Shown here in pieces: positions 1 to 12,670 of a DNA stretch of 64,000 nucleotides. The number at the start of each line of letters is the position of its first letter. The first letter of the stretch is position 1. The DNA comes from Theropithecus gelada. Its lineage: Eukaryota; Chordata; Mammalia; Primates; Cercopithecidae. The position numbers and the translations under genes were made by a program. Under the pieces are notes generated by a model. The model had not been told where the DNA came from. It saw only the letters and a program-made list of their open reading frames with translations, and made no database searches. Location of the stretch: contig NC_037683.1 of NCBI RefSeq assembly GCF_003255815.1, positions 80,905,790 to 80,969,789 on the forward strand, given 5' to 3'.

Positions 1-2740
1 TCAAGTGATCCATCTGACAAATTACCCCAAGCAAGACTCCACCCATGCATTTCCACCATGACAGGTAACCCACCCTACTTTTCCAAGATACAGCAGGTGA
101 AGTTGATAGGCTATTAACTTTCCCATTATTTCTCATGGCATAACAGGACAAAGACGGGGGGAAGGGGATGTCAGCATACATAACTTTTAAAAAGTAAAAG
201 GCAGTAAATGGGAGAGAAAATTTTTAGAAACACAAAAAAGTAAATAAATTACATCACACTAAAATAGAAGTCAGACACAAATTGTGAAAGCAAATCTATG
301 AACATAAAACTCTGCTGGAAAACTCACATTAAATATGAAGGATGCAAAAGTAATAATGTGTTAAGCAACTTTTGCAACCTTAGCAGCCACAGTAGATAAA
401 AAACTTAAGCAAAAAGGTCTCTGACCTTCTTAACCTTAGCTGAGTTTAGATCCACCCCCAGAACTCCCTTCCTGCCTAGTGTGAATGTAATTAAGGGGAA
501 GCTGCAGTGGTAATTTCTCTCCTCATTAACTTCCTGATTGGTTTCAGCCTCAGGATTCTGCCGGGCAGTAGTTTGTCACCAATTCCAAATGGCCAATCGT
601 TAATACTAATGTTTGTGTAACTAACTGCCAGCATCTGCCACGGCTTCTTGTACAACAATAATGGTGAAAGGGTACATTAGTGCTCCTGTGTTAATTCAGC
701 TTGTGTTCATCAATAGGGAAATCTATGATGTAATTAGCAAAATGCATTGGGAGCTGAGTGCTGAAGTCATTTGTAGAGAACTAAATCATAGTAGAAGCTG
801 TACTGGGTCCTGATGTGTTTGCCATCAATACTTATTATGTTTGGAATTTAATAAGGTATATTACCATGCTGAAAAGAGACCTTTTTACAACTGAACACTA
901 TTTACGCTTGTTATGGGTTTGGAAAAGGTTTGCTGCAGCTAGTGGAACCACACAGAAATAAAAGAACAGAGCTGGGATTTAAGAAGCAGACCCTTAACCA
1001 CTCCACTGGACCAAATTATTTCAGAAAGCCTCCTTCTTCCAGTGTGACATATGGGTAGACAGATAGACAAATGGATAGTTTTGTACCTCAATATCCAATA
1101 AGGAAAGAGATGATCTGAAAATTCAGTAAGTGAATAAATTTGAAAAACAATTTAGGCAATTTTCCTGACAAGCAGTTACTTTTTATATTGATCAATTTGT
1201 TTAGTCTTTAATAATTTAAATAAAAAGCAAAGGGTGAGTTTCTAAGCTTTAAAAGATAGGAAAATAAATTTTGTTTTTATTTTAAAGCGAGTCATTAAGT
1301 AGTATTTTAGAACAAAAAAGCATGCGTATGCATATATAAATATATTATAGCAACCAAAACTAGGAACCTAGGAAATCTGAAGCCTTCACCTTATTAAAGT
1401 TCATAAAAGTATCTTACTAAATTTGTATTGTTATATGCATTTAAATTCCCTGCAAATCCAAGGTGATTTATTAATTGTATACATGCACCTGGCTGTCATA
1501 CATATATATACAGAGAAATGTTTTCCAAAGGCAGTAGACTGCTTTGAGATCTTGTTACTATACAGATCTGGAGAGCCGACTAAGAGCTTCCTGGAGAGTC
1601 TGTGAGTTAATGTCCCCATCCCCACCCCCAACCAGTGACAGAAGTTTCTCTGTATAGAAGCTATGGGGAATAACAGTAAACATTGCTGACTACTACCTGT
1701 ATGCCACACACATACTTCAGTGAGGTATTTCACCCTCAAACCATTCACTGAGAGAATTACTCTCCCTGTTTAACATAGGGATCCTGTGCAAGCTGTCAAG
1801 GGCAGCACTGTACTGGTTAGTCTGACTCTGGCATGCTCTGGCCCCTGCACCAACCTTCTCCTGGGCACACATTTCGGAACTGGCCGCTGAACCTTCCCAA
1901 TCCCTGTGTGAGTTTAAGGAGGCAAAGCAACGGACCTTTGCCAAGCTGATGCACAGGCTGTAAAGGAATAGGTATGTGTTCTCCCAACATGTTCAGAGCC
2001 CTGGGCCTGTTTCCAGTTAGCAGCTGACTGGGAGATGCTCTCTCCTCATTTAGCCAACTTGGGACTAAAAAGGGGAGGAGTGAAAATTTTGCAAAAGAAA
2101 GGAATTTGACAATATCCCCCTTTTGCTCTAACCTACCTTATGAATATTTTCTTAGAAAATATTCTTGCGGGTGGGGCCACAAAGCATGCAGAATGTTCCC
2201 TGCATGGACTAGGGGGGCTCCAAGCATACTTTTAAAGCATGACTGCACTCTAGAGAACATGTAAAACTCACCCTGTTTTGAAAAACAGCTGTATTTTTAC
2301 AGTGTTTCTCCACTCAAAATTTAAACCCGTGTTATTTTTATGTTTGTTCAAGGCTTAGCATTGTTTTGAAAAAATAGGCTGTTGAAGTTAGAGACAGTAT
2401 CTGTTTACCTCATTTTTGTAGAGCACCTCATAGAGTTCTAAGTATACGAAAAGATTTAGTGTGTTTTTCCTTAGTGACTAATGTCCAAAATCACTTTTAC
2501 TACCATCCTTAAAGATCGTCCCTCAAAGGTACCTTCTCCATTTTAATGCAGTTTCCTTAAACCTTCGGAAGGAGAAGGATAATAGTTGACTATTGTAAAT
2601 TATTTTATACCAATTAAAAATTCAAAAATCAAAAGGATGCTTTTCGCTCTCTGATTCTAAGAGGCCCTACACAAGGCTAATTTCAACTCAAAAGTCTTGT
2701 CTTAGGTCATTTTGTAAAAATGCTAACTCCTAGCATCACA
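1..2740. other. Unique intronic sequence, no gene or clear repeat
   Basis: The block is AT-rich and I recognise no Alu, L1 or LTR in it. The part at about 420-880 is rich in TAAT and CCAAT-type words and looks like possible conserved non-coding DNA. A short perfect palindrome lies at 2142-2164. Short open frames here have no recognisable protein similarity. Confidence 0.5.
2142..2164. repeat. 23-bp perfect palindrome
   Basis: Two 11-bp arms, gaatattttct and its reverse complement, flank a single central T. The centre contains ttcttagaa, which fits the TTCNNNGAA STAT-type pattern. A function is not implied. Confidence 0.7.
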
Positions 2741-2960
2741 GTGGCACTGTGGGAGAACAGATAGTATTGCTAGCACTAGAAATTGGTTCAATCTTTCTGG
2801 ACAGCAATCTAGTGACATGTAATAAGAACCATAAAGCTGTTCAGCCCCTCTGACCTGGTAATTCCACTCTGGGGAATAACCCCAAAGAAAGAAAGAATAA
2901 TTGACCCTGAGATGCTCAACACACCATCAGTGAAGATGTTAGTGACTAGCAATGCTCTTG
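2740..2960 (+). mobile_element. Old L1-type LINE 3' fragment
   Basis: Phrases such as ctggacagcaatct and ggtaattccactctgggg resemble the conserved 3' part of ancient L1 elements (L1ME/HAL1 class). The fragment is heavily diverged and its boundaries are approximate. Confidence 0.45.
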
Positions 2961-4685
2961 TGCTTGGGGAAGGGAGGTGGGGCCAGCTGCACTGGGGTTG
3001 GGGGCAGGAAGCATTCACAGGCAATAAACAATTAAGGATTATACTACCCTATAATCATTGATAGCCTCCCAGCATTTACAGAAATGGAAGAAATTACTTC
3101 TGCACACCACAGCAGAGACTGAAAAGGAAGGAAACGAAAAAAAGGAAAACTTGCCAATCTGATATTTTGTCGTGTAATGAAAGGTGGGTAAACCTCCAAG
3201 GCTGACCCTTGTCTGAACCAGCAAATCTAGTATCTGTTTTCTCTCAAGAAGCCTATTTGTCTACAGAAGCTACTGGGATGTTCTTTTATTATGATTTAAA
3301 AATAAACAGAAAACCTTACACAGGATCATTCTTACCAATGAGGGGAAAAAACACTTCAAGATGATTTTGATGCCATCTAACCACGAGTATTCTTTTTGAA
3401 AAATATTTATACTGTCAAAAAAGAAAACCTTCTTTAAAAAAAAACAAAAAAACAAAAAAACACTGAGCACTAAATCTTTTGACATTGCAAAGACCCCTGA
3501 CTTTTAACTTGAATGATCTGTTGGAAGTCAATGGACTGGAACGAGTAATTCTCTTCCAGTGATGTGAGAAAACAGGATATTCATGCTTTAAAAACATTTT
3601 TCCTTCCTCTATATGTTAAATACTATTAAACTCCTAAGAAACCATTTTAAAATAAAATACAAGTGGCATTTTTCAGTTGTTAGCAACTCTTCATCTAGAT
3701 CCTGACTGCCAAGGCAGACAAAATTGCTGGCCTCTTCAGTTTCCTAGAGTTTGTAGGCATAAGAAAGAATCTGATGAAAAGCTGATGAAAATTTCTTAAA
3801 CAACAAATTCTTCCACTTCATGACAATCATAGTGTTTGGAAATAAAATCATGTGCAATCAATACCACTTAGCATATATTTAATGTTTCACAATAGAACTC
3901 TTTTCCAGAGTGGAACTGCTGCCCTTCTCACTAACATTTAAAATAATTAGGATTATCTTAGCTGTCCGAAGCTTGGCAGGTTCAGTTTGTACTTTCAAAT
4001 AGCATTAATTCTTGGCACTCAGAACAAGGGATAAAAGGTAAAGATATGAATGGAGATCTTTATTCCACCTGATCTATCATGGATTAGCTCATTCTTTTCC
4101 AGTTCATGCCTGCACTCTAGTTAAGAAGAAGGCTGAGCTGTAACTGATGTAATTAGAAACCACAAGCTGAGAAAAAAATAGCCCTTTGGTAATCTCCTCC
4201 ATTTACCATAAATTTACTAAAAAAAAAGTAATGATCTTTGAAACAAATGTGTTTTTCCCCCAAGTGCAATTAAAGAGTAGTGATGAGAGAGTGGAGTATA
4301 GGACTGTGTTTTCCGTAACACCATATCTTAGTTATCAGCTTTAAAATCGAATATCGGTTTTGAAGGGGGCTAGCTCTGCACTTTGCATACTGTAGAGAGA
4401 ACTGGCCAATCACTGTGAATGAAAGATCCTATAGATGGAATCAGGTAACTTATCAGTGCTTCCTCTTTGATACAACTATCACAACCTTTGCAAGCACTGG
4501 GAAATAGCATACTTTAAAAACTAGGTGAACTTAATAGAAAGTACATATTTATGCAACATTACCTCTTTCCCTCTAAATTTCATGTAAAACATAAGGTACA
4601 CACAATTCACAAAATAATAATAGAACAATTTTTTAACTCTCAAAAGGAACAGAAGCCAAGCAAGCATCCTTCTGCAGCACGTCAG
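2961..4685. other. Unique intronic sequence
   Basis: I see no gene or recognisable mobile element. The stretch contains an A-rich run at about 3436-3464 and AT-rich non-coding sequence. Confidence 0.5.
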
Positions 4686-4689
4686 AGGT

Positions 4690-4780
4690 TGGGGGAGCAC
4701 TGGCCTGGGAGTCTGAGAACCTGGGCTCACAGTCTGGTCCTACTGTAGCTGCAGATTAGTTTCCCTGCTGCTTGTGAAAC
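4690..4780 (+). repeat. MIR-like SINE fragment
   Basis: The order gggagtctgagaacctgggc followed by tttccctg matches the start and middle of a diverged MIR SINE. Confidence 0.4.
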
Positions 4781-4975
4781 TAAGTGATAATGCACCCATC
4801 AAACTTACTGCCTTCCCCACTTACAGAGTTCAACTGATAAGCAAAGGGAAGAAGCCTTTTTTGTTTATATTAACATGGTATACAAAAAGGGAAGAGAAAG
4901 AAGGGGCGCATTCAGCCTTATACCCCAACAGGGACTCAAGCAAAATCAGCTCAGGGCCAGGCGTTCCTTCTCCAA

Positions 4976-5103
4976 TGCCACCTCCACCCCACCCAGGCCC
5001 TCCTGGACCAGAGCATGGTAGCCGGTGGGTCCCCAGTGCCACCTCCACCCCACCCCAGCCCACCCCTGGACCACACAGCATGGCAGCTGATAGATGGGTC
5101 CCC
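4976..5103 (+). repeat. Imperfect two-copy tandem repeat, about 61-67 bp unit, C-rich
   Basis: Copy 1 spans 4976-5036 and copy 2 spans 5037-5103. Each begins tgccacctccaccccacc and ends ggtcccca, with small indels between them. The unit is rich in C runs, so an overlapping plus-strand open frame (4774-5346) reads as Pro-rich. I regard that frame as chance. Confidence 0.8.
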
Positions 5104-6430
5104 ACATCCCCTGCTTGTTTCATAGAGGAGGTCACCACAAGCAACTCGCGTCTCAAAGCCATGTATAATCAACATGTCCATGGCAGCAGCCCTACCCTGA
5201 TAGGGGCCCAGCACCCTTTGAAGTACCTCCTCTCCCCTCACTCCTTGCCTTCCAAAAAACCCTTCTTGCGTGTCAGCAATGGTGATGCTCCAGACTGCTC
5301 CCTTGCCCCCAAACTCAGTCAGTTGTGGCAACTTTCCTTCCACTGACATCTCTTCCTAAACCCCCTCAGAGGTGAGCAAGCGTGCACACGAGGGGCTGAC
5401 TCACTTTTACTGACTCGGTTGCCTACTCCCATCCAGGGGTGCCACATTTGGTGATATACGCAATCTAAACAGCCAAAGTCACTCTAAAACCATGTTTTAA
5501 CCAAAATATATTAAGTCTTAACACCTAATCATTGGGTGGCTTTTAATTCCCTTTAGTAACAAGATCCTGCAGTAAACCCACAGACCGTCGGACTCTTCGC
5601 TCTCCTCTCTTCTCCAGTAAAATGAACACGACCTAGACTTTTAAGAAAACTCCTCTTGTACCCGCGAAATTGTTTAAGCATCCTGTGCCCTAGGTTCCCC
5701 ATCTGTGAAAACAGGGTAGTAACAGATAGTTGTGAAGATTACTGGAGTAATGTTTTCTCAATAAATACTAGTTTCCTTAATTCCTCTGTCAGCTATCTAA
5801 ATCTCCATGTCTTCATGTGAGAAGATTCTTGCTTTTGGACGCACCAGAATCCTCTCAGGATGTAGTGCAAGGTCTGTTTACTCCAGGTCACACATACATG
5901 CTGCCTTTTTGAGAGAACCAGGAATACATGTTTACTATGTAACAGCCAGAGCGTCACATTCCAAGAGGCAAAACAACCTATTCCTCACTTGAAAGGGTCC
6001 TTTGTTAACATCAGCTCTGCCTTTTTCAATCTTTTTGAGGAGGGAGGTGAGAAGATGGCTGGCATCACATCAAACACCAGAGTGTGTGTGAACATGCTTT
6101 ATAAACCAAACAGAAAATAGCGTTATTATCCCATGATCAAGCAAACCATCCCTTCAGACTAGCATTTGGAGGAAGGAAGAATCTGTGGTTTTGGAGCCTA
6201 AGTTTGTCATAAAAGTTGGGAACTCTGGGAAGTACAAGGCACAAGTGTCAATGTTTCCAAAGAAGTACAGGTCTCATCTGTTCCTAATCTACAGTTACTG
6301 GGTTCCTGGAGCCCTGTCAGAACGAGGCTTGGTTCTGAGGAGAGGAGATCAAAGAGTTACCCCGTGTGTGGGTTTACTGCAGGATGTTGTTACTAAAGGG
6401 AATTGAAACAAGGCATCCCAGAAAGTGTCC
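5104..6430. other. Mostly unique intron with a weak MIR
   Basis: At about 5685-5775 the words ttccccatctgtgaaaacag and caataaatac suggest a diverged MIR on the plus strand. Nothing else is recognised in the block. Confidence 0.4.
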
Positions 6431-6439
6431 CTCGGTCAG

Positions 6440-6600
6440 AATGCAACAGAGCAGAGGGGTCAGGTGTGTGGGCTCCGGAGGCGGGCTGTCTTACTACCTG
6501 AAGACCCTGGACAGGTCCCTTGACGTCTCCATGTCTCTGCTTCCTCATGTGTAAAATGGGGATAGAGTAGAGCACTTAGGAGGGTTCTGCACAAGGCGTG
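6440..6600 (+). repeat. MIR SINE
   Basis: The phrases cctggacaggtccc, ctgcttcctcatgtgtaaaa and tggggatagag follow the MIR core in order, diverged. Confidence 0.6.
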
Positions 6601-6999
6601 GGGCCCTATTAAGTACTACGTTCCCTCCTGTGGTCACCCACACGTGTGGCGCGGTGACCACCACATCTCAGCACCTGATGCTGTCTGAACCTGAGCCCTG
6701 TACCTAGCATCGCTTCTCAGCACTGCTCCCCCAATCCGCTTCCCTTGTCTACACCTGCCTCACCCCACCCTACTTCATCTTTCTTGAGCTTGAAGAGGCA
6801 GCAGTCAGAAATGCAGGCTCCCTTCTGGGAGACTGTTTTCCCACCACACTCTGCACTCTCGGCAGCAGGGCTGAGGGAGGCCTGCTTCTGGCTGGCTCCT
6901 CTCACTTAGGAGGACCTGTCAGGCTGGGCGAAGCCAGGAGCAGCCACCGTCTGAGAACTGTCCAGAAAGACCAGGAGCTCTGCCATCGACACTGGCACC

Positions 7000-7110
7000 T
7001 CAGTAAACACCCTGTGCCTCAGTTTCCTCAACTGTAAAAGAAGGTAATAAATATCTCACAAAGTGGCTTTGAGGATCAGGGAGACAAAACAGTTGGTAAA
7101 CCCTAAGGGT
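7000..7110 (+). repeat. MIR SINE fragment
   Basis: The phrase tgtgcctcagtttcctcaac followed by tgtaaaag is the MIR core. It continues into a diverged tail with ttgaggatc. Confidence 0.65.
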
Positions 7111-7766
7111 CTATACATTTGTTATTCATTTTCTCTGTCCCCTCTCCTCTGGCAGAAGCCTTTACTCTTCTCTAGGAAAGAACTGTGAGTGTCTGTACTC
7201 CATTGTAAATTAACAGGATTTTTATTAAACATTGGTTGAGAAAGGAAAAAAAGTGACAACACACCCAAACACCTCTGAATGTTCTTGGACAAGTTTCAAT
7301 TCCGACATGAGGGAGAGTCAATGATTGCTTTCTTCATCCCTCTTTACACACCAAAAGACTGAAAGTTAAGATGAATTCCAAACTAAAACCTGAGCCTATT
7401 GTTTGTGCTTTTCATGGCATCATGTATAGGCCTTCAGTGACACTTAACCATTCCTGAGGCTGGGCCAACAGGCAAGCCGACTCCACTGACTCCGGCTAGG
7501 GCAGAGAGCCAGGAGAACCACCTGGAGGCAGAGACACAAAGTCCACAAGGTAAAAGACAAACCTCGGGAAAATGGAAAGTGAGCTGAGACTGTCTACCAT
7601 CCATTGTCCAGCACAGTGCAGAGCACATAGTGGGTGTTTAATAATGGATACATGAGTGAGAAAAACGATGGAATTTAGCCTTCACAAGACACACTAAACC
7701 ATGAAACAGGGCTAACCCATGCATGCACTGGCAAAGACAGTCTCAAATCTAAAACCAGTTTAAGGT
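7111..7766. other. Unique intronic sequence
   Basis: No gene or strong repeat is seen. A short MIR-end-like piece (cacagtgcagagcacatagt, about 7610-7645) is possible. Confidence 0.4.
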
Positions 7767-7910
7767 GGCCGGATGCGGTAGGTCACACCTGTAATCGTAG
7801 CACTTTGGGAGGCCAAGGCAGGCGGATCACCCAAAGTCAGGAGTTCAAGACCAGCCTGGCCAACATGGCAAGATCCCATCTCTACTAGAAATACAAAAAT
7901 TAGCCAGGCT
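7767..7910 (+). mobile_element. Alu left-half fragment
   Basis: The left arm starts ggccggatgcggtagg and carries the Alu order of gtaatc, cactttgggaggcc and gaccagcctggccaacatgg. It stops after aattagccaggct, where another Alu begins directly. Confidence 0.9.
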
Positions 7911-8045
7911 GGCCAGGCACGGTGGCTCACATCTGTAATCCCAGCACTTTGAGAGGCCAAGGCAGGCAGATCATGAGGTCAGGAGATGGAGACCATCCTG
8001 ACAAACATGGTGAACAGAGCAAGACTCCATCTCCAAAAATAAAAA
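7911..8045 (+). mobile_element. Alu with internal deletion
   Basis: This element starts ggccaggcacggtggctcac immediately after the previous Alu. It jumps from acatggtga to acagagcaagactccatctc, so about half the element is missing. An A-rich tail follows. Confidence 0.9.
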
Positions 8046-8404
8046 TAAAAATATTCTGACACTTTGCAATTAAGTGGATATGAAAGTTCCTAAAGCCATT
8101 TCTCAAGTAGAATTTGTATAGAATTTGCAGCTTATAATTTGAAAATAAATATTGTGGCCCAAATGATATGCTAGTAGCACGGTAGATAGAGGATTGCATA
8201 CAGCAAATTATTTTCTCTTTACTACTAGGAGACTCATATTCTTCAAAAAGCAAATATTAATACTATTTATGGTGAATGTTACATGTAAGACACAAAACTT
8301 CAAAGTTGGCTTATCACACTATGCCAACTATTTCCTTGTTTCTTTCTAACTATAACCAGCACTAATGAAAATTTAAGATTAGTACATTATTAATATTTTC
8401 GTCG

Positions 8405-8707
8405 TTTTTTTTTTTCTTTTTTTAAAGACAGAGTCTCGCTCTGTCCCCCAAACTGGAATGCAGTGGCATGATTTCTGATCACTACAACCTCCGCCTGCCG
8501 GGTTCAAGCAGTTCTCATGCCTCAGCCTCCCAAGTAGCTAGGATTACAGGCACCCACCACCACATCTGGCTAATTTTTGTGTTTTTAGTAGAGCCAGGGT
8601 TTCGCCATGTTGGTCAGCCTGGTCTCGAACTCCTGACCTCAGGTGATCCACCAGCTTCGGCCTCCCAAAATGCCGGGATTACAGGCGTGAGCCACTGCCC
8701 CCAGCCC
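8405..8707 (-). mobile_element. Full-length AluS-type element
   Basis: A T-rich head is followed by gacagagtctcgctctg and the complete reversed dimeric Alu, ending gtgagccactgcccccagcc. It is in the same orientation as DMRT1. Confidence 0.95.
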
Positions 8708-9285
8708 AATATTTTCTTATAAAATAGAATAAGGAAGCAAATACCAGGACACATCTAAATAGAATATATGTCAATTGAAAAACAATCAAGGTTGAACATT
8801 TTAGGCATTTTCAGACAGAAGAATACATGCCTACACAAAGTTGCACATGTTATTTTACCGCCTAAATACAACACGGCCATCATGGATGATAAGGTAAGTT
8901 CAGATTACAGAAGCAAGTGCACACTGTTTAGGAATGGCTCACATTAAGGGTGAAGAGAAATAAGAAAGTAACAGCACAGACTGTGTATGCTTTTCTGAAA
9001 GAATATTTCTATACACTGCATAAGACTCCAATTGCTAAAATTCTTTAATATATGTATTTCTTAAAACATTTTTGTGGTTTAAATACCTTCTGTCCAATTA
9101 GCCCCAAGAAAGGACTTTAACCCTAAAGAGGTTTAGTCTCTAGGCAACATGAGGCATTCAGGAAGTGTTACTGTTACTGTGCCGCCTTCTCTCTAGGTGT
9201 TTATGATATTTTTAATTGTCTCAGGACAGGTGAGCTCATGTTCATGTTTCCACAGATATTTTAGTCTGCCTTCAAGAAAAGATGT
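8708..9285. other. Unique intronic sequence
   Basis: No recognisable gene or repeat is present in this AT-rich stretch. Confidence 0.4.
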
Positions 9286-9495
9286 TCCATTGGATATGGA
9301 CATAAAGATGGCGACGATCAACACTGGGGACTACTGGCGGGAGGCAAGGGTTGAAAAATTAACTGTTGGGTGCTATGTTCAGTATCTAGGTGACAGGATC
9401 ACTCATACCCCAAGCCTCAGCTTCACGCAATATGCTGAGGTAACAACCTGCACATGAACCCCCTGAATCTAAAATAAAAATTAAAGGGAAAACAA
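9286..9495 (+). mobile_element. L1 3' UTR fragment
   Basis: The sequence ggacataaagatggcgacga, cactggggactac, ttaactgttgggtgctatg and the terminal cctgaatctaaaataaaa give the characteristic 3' end of a primate or mammalian L1 (L1PB/L1MA-like). It is diverged and strongly 5'-truncated. Confidence 0.85.
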
Positions 9496-9754
9496 AATAG
9501 GTTTTCCTTTTTCTCCCTAGTTGCAGCCCACCTGAAGCCAAACTTAATTGCAGCCTTTCTTAAGGGGCTTCTCAGAACAACCACCTATGGTCTCTGGGTG
9601 AGACGATCCCAGAAAGGGTCTATTGGTACTGGGTCAACAGAGCAAGGCTCTGAACCTAAGAAAGGCTGGCAGTTATTTACCAAAGTATGAGACAAATTTT
9701 TATTTAATTCTTTCTTCCCCTGGTCAATGAATTGGTTTCTTCCTGCGTCTGGGT

Positions 9755-9876
9755 TTTTTAACTTTTAAATTTTTTGTTGTAATAAAATACACATAGCACA
9801 AAATTCATCATTTCACCATTTAAAAATTGTCTGTATGGCCTTTTAAATTTTGGGTGTTTTTTTTTGTTGTTGTTGT

Positions 9877-9909
<33 letters not shown>

Positions 9910-10768
9910 GAGACAGGGTCTTGCTCTGTCTCCCAGGCTGGAGTGCAGTGGCTTAGTCATAACTCACTGCAGCCTCAAACTTCTGGGCTCAAGTGATCCT
10001 CCTGCCTCAGCTTCCCAAAGTGCTGGGATTACTGGCATGAGCCACCACAACTGGCCCTTAACCATTGTTAAGTGTAGTGTTCAGTGAAGTATATGCATTT
10101 GAAGTACATTCACAACCACTGCCACCATCCATCTCCAAAACTTCTTCATCTTCCCAAACTGAAATTCTGTACCCATTAAACAATAACTGTCCATCCTCTT
10201 CTCCCCTCAACTCCTGGCAACCACCATTCTACTTTCTGGCTCCATGATTTTGACTACTGTAGGTACCTCATATAAATGGACTCATACAGTATTTGTCCTT
10301 TTGTGTCTGGCTTATTTTACTTAGCATAACCTTCTCAAGTTTCATCCATGTTGTAGAATACATCAGAATTTCCTTCCTTTTAAAGACTAAATAACATTCC
10401 ATTGTATGAGTATACACCATTTTGTTTATCCATGCATGTATTAATGGTCATTTGGGTTGCATCCACCTTTGAATAATGCTGATATGAACATGGGTGTATA
10501 AATATCTCTTTGAGACCCTGCTTTCAATTCTTTGGGGTATTTACCCAGATCAGAACTGCTGGACCATATGGTAATTCCATGTTTCATTTTTTGAGAACTG
10601 CCATGTGGGTCTCCACAACAGCTGTATTATTTCACATCCCCACTGGTAATGCACAAGGGTTCCAACTTCCCCACATCTCAGCAACACTTATTTTCTGTTC
10701 ATTGATTTTTTTTTTTTAAATGACAGCCATCATAATGGGTGTGAAATGCAGGATTTAGGTTTTTGCTG
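9755..10768 (-). mobile_element. L1M 3' end, interrupted by an Alu monomer
   Basis: Reversed L1 3' sequence is seen in gtttcatccatgttgtagaa, ttccattgtatgagtataca, gggtatttacccag and ccacatctcagcaac. It is split at about 9866-10057 by an Alu-related insertion. Confidence 0.85.
9866..10057 (-). mobile_element. Alu monomer (FLAM/AluJ-like) inside the L1
   Basis: Only one monomer length is present. It runs from tgagacagggtcttgctctg through caagtgatcctcctgcctca and passes directly into cttcccaaagtgctggg. That suits a free left monomer or an internally deleted AluJ. A (TTTTG)n-rich T tract precedes it. Confidence 0.8.
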
Positions 10769-10771
10769 CTC

Positions 10772-11054
10772 CATTTTTTTTGAAACAGGGTTTCATACCC
10801 GTAGCCCAGCTGGAGTGCAGTGGCACTATCACGGCTCACTGCAGCCTCGACTTCACAGGCTCAGTGATCCTCCCACCTCAGCCTCCCCAGTAGCTGAGAA
10901 TACAGGCATGCACTATCATGCCTAGCTAAGTTTTTACAATTTTAGTAGAGGCAGGGTTTTGCCATGTTGCCCAGGCTGGTCTTGAACTCAAGTCACCCAC
11001 CTGCCTCGGCCTCCCAAAGTGCTGGGATTACAGGCGTGAACCACCATACCAGCC
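10772..11054 (-). mobile_element. AluJ-type element
   Basis: The reversed Alu dimer is diverged and contains tgcagcctcgacttcacagg and ggcctcccaaagtgctggga. It ends gtgaaccaccataccagcc. Confidence 0.92.
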
Positions 11055-11079
11055 AAGTTTTTTGCCTCTTTCATAATAA

Positions 11080-12670
11080 TCTTTTCCTTCCTTTCCTTCT
11101 TCCTGCTCTCCCTTAGCCGTGACCTACTGTCCTGTCTCTATTTTATTACACAGTAATGCTGGCAAACTGGCTACGGTCAAACTCCCAGAAAACTTTCCCC
11201 ATGCTCACGTGTAACCTGCTGGTCACCAATGCCAGCGGTCTGCCCTGCTCCTTCCTGCCCTCTCTCAGGAGCACTGGACAGGTGCCCATGCCCTACCCTC
11301 TCCCTCCTCCCCAGTCCTCAGGCCACACTACTCTCCTTTCTCCAGGCCCTCCCCACTCCACTGACCACCTCTTCTCTAATCCAACCCTGAGCACTGACAT
11401 TCTCCAACTGCTGAACTGGGTTCTCTTTTGTCACAGAGGGCTTTAAATATCACGTCCTTGCAAATGACTTCACAATGTATACCTCTTTCCCTGACTTCTC
11501 ACTGAGCACTATGTCTGTATTTGAAATAGCTAACGAACGGTCGGGCGCAGTGGCTCATGCCTGTAATCCCAGCACTTTGGGAGGCTGAGGCAGCCAGATC
11601 ATGAGGTCAGGAGTTCGAGACCAGCCTGGCGAACATGGTGAAACCCCGTCTCTACTAAAAATATAAAAATTATCTGGGCGTGGTGGCACGTGCCTGTAAT
11701 CCCAGCTACTCAGGAGGCTGAGGCAGGAGAATCGCTTGAAACTGGGAGGCAGAGGTTACAGTGAGCCGAGATCGTACTACTATTGCACTCCAGTCTGGCG
11801 ATAGAGTGAGACTCAAAAAAAAAAAAAAAAAAAGCCCAAACAACAACAAAAAAACGAAACAAAAAAAACCTGAACCTACCAACTTCTCTTCCTCCAACAA
11901 CAAACCTGATCCTCCCTCATCTTTTGGGTCTTGAGCTCACCCTCTTCTCTAGCCAGCTCAGACTCAAAGCTTAGACTATCCCACCTGCCTCCCACATCTA
12001 AGTAGCTGCTACATCCTGCTCTCTTGAACTCTGCCATATCCCTCCTTTCCAATGACCCTATCCCACCACACCCTCATCCGAATTCTGGCCCTCATCCCCT
12101 TGCACCTTCTCTGCTAGCATCTAGTGCCCTATCCAGTCCCTTCTCTCTCTGCTTCACTTTACCCTGGTGGCCATTATGCTTCCAAAAGCATGTCTCTGAC
12201 ATCTTTCCTAAATAAACACCTTTTGTGGTTTCTGCAAAGGTCCAAGCTCCCTGGCCTGGCATTCGAAGAGCAACCTGATTCTCCACTTCTCCCCTGCGCT
12301 TAAGCCACATCCTAGCCTCTCTCCTGCTCCAGATGCCTGCGCAGACCTCTAAGGTCCCCTGCCTTTGACACTGAGCTCATGCCAGTCCCAGACTCTCCCC
12401 AATCTCCACAGCTTAACACTCAACTCAAATGCCAACCTCCTCTAATCCCTCTAAACAGAAACAACCCCCACTTCTCTAATGCCCACAGTGCTGTACCTTT
12501 CTTGTGCCACTATCACTTTCACTCTCATTATGGAACTAATGACTCCCCTACAGACCAGAGGAAGGACCATGTTATGGTTCTACCTTTAAAGCCCTTTGGT
12601 GGCCACTAGCAAAAAGACTTACATGTGGCCAGCACTCAACAAATAGTAGTTGATGACTAAATGAAAGATC
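11080..12670 (+). mobile_element. Decayed LINE2 (CR1 clade), split by an AluS
   Basis: The block is pyrimidine-rich. It includes the LINE2-like path tggcctggcattcgaagagc, then caactcaaatgccaacctcc, and ends cactcaacaaatagtagttg with tgactaaatga, typical of the LINE2 3' end. The 5' boundary is uncertain. No intact reading frame remains. Confidence 0.6.
11539..11870 (+). mobile_element. AluS element with A-rich tail
   Basis: The full dimer begins ggtcgggcgcagtggctcat. It ends at the A run at about 11815-11833 and continues into a degenerate (CAAA)-like tail. It is inserted in LINE2. Confidence 0.95.

Noticed and set aside
1..2000. Search for the last DMRT1 coding exon near the window start
   Set aside because: No minus-strand segment encoding the expected Ser-rich tail with an acidic end and an upstream acceptor was found.
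4774..5346. 190-codon Pro-rich open frame, plus strand
   Set aside because: The frame is open because of a C-rich tandem repeat. No start context, promoter, domain or homology is visible, and it is antisense in a DMRT1 intron.
11471..11482. Other ACAATGT cores (11471, 14430, 40110, 54367) as DMRT sites
   Set aside because: They match only the core or one half of the consensus, which is expected many times by chance in 64 kb.
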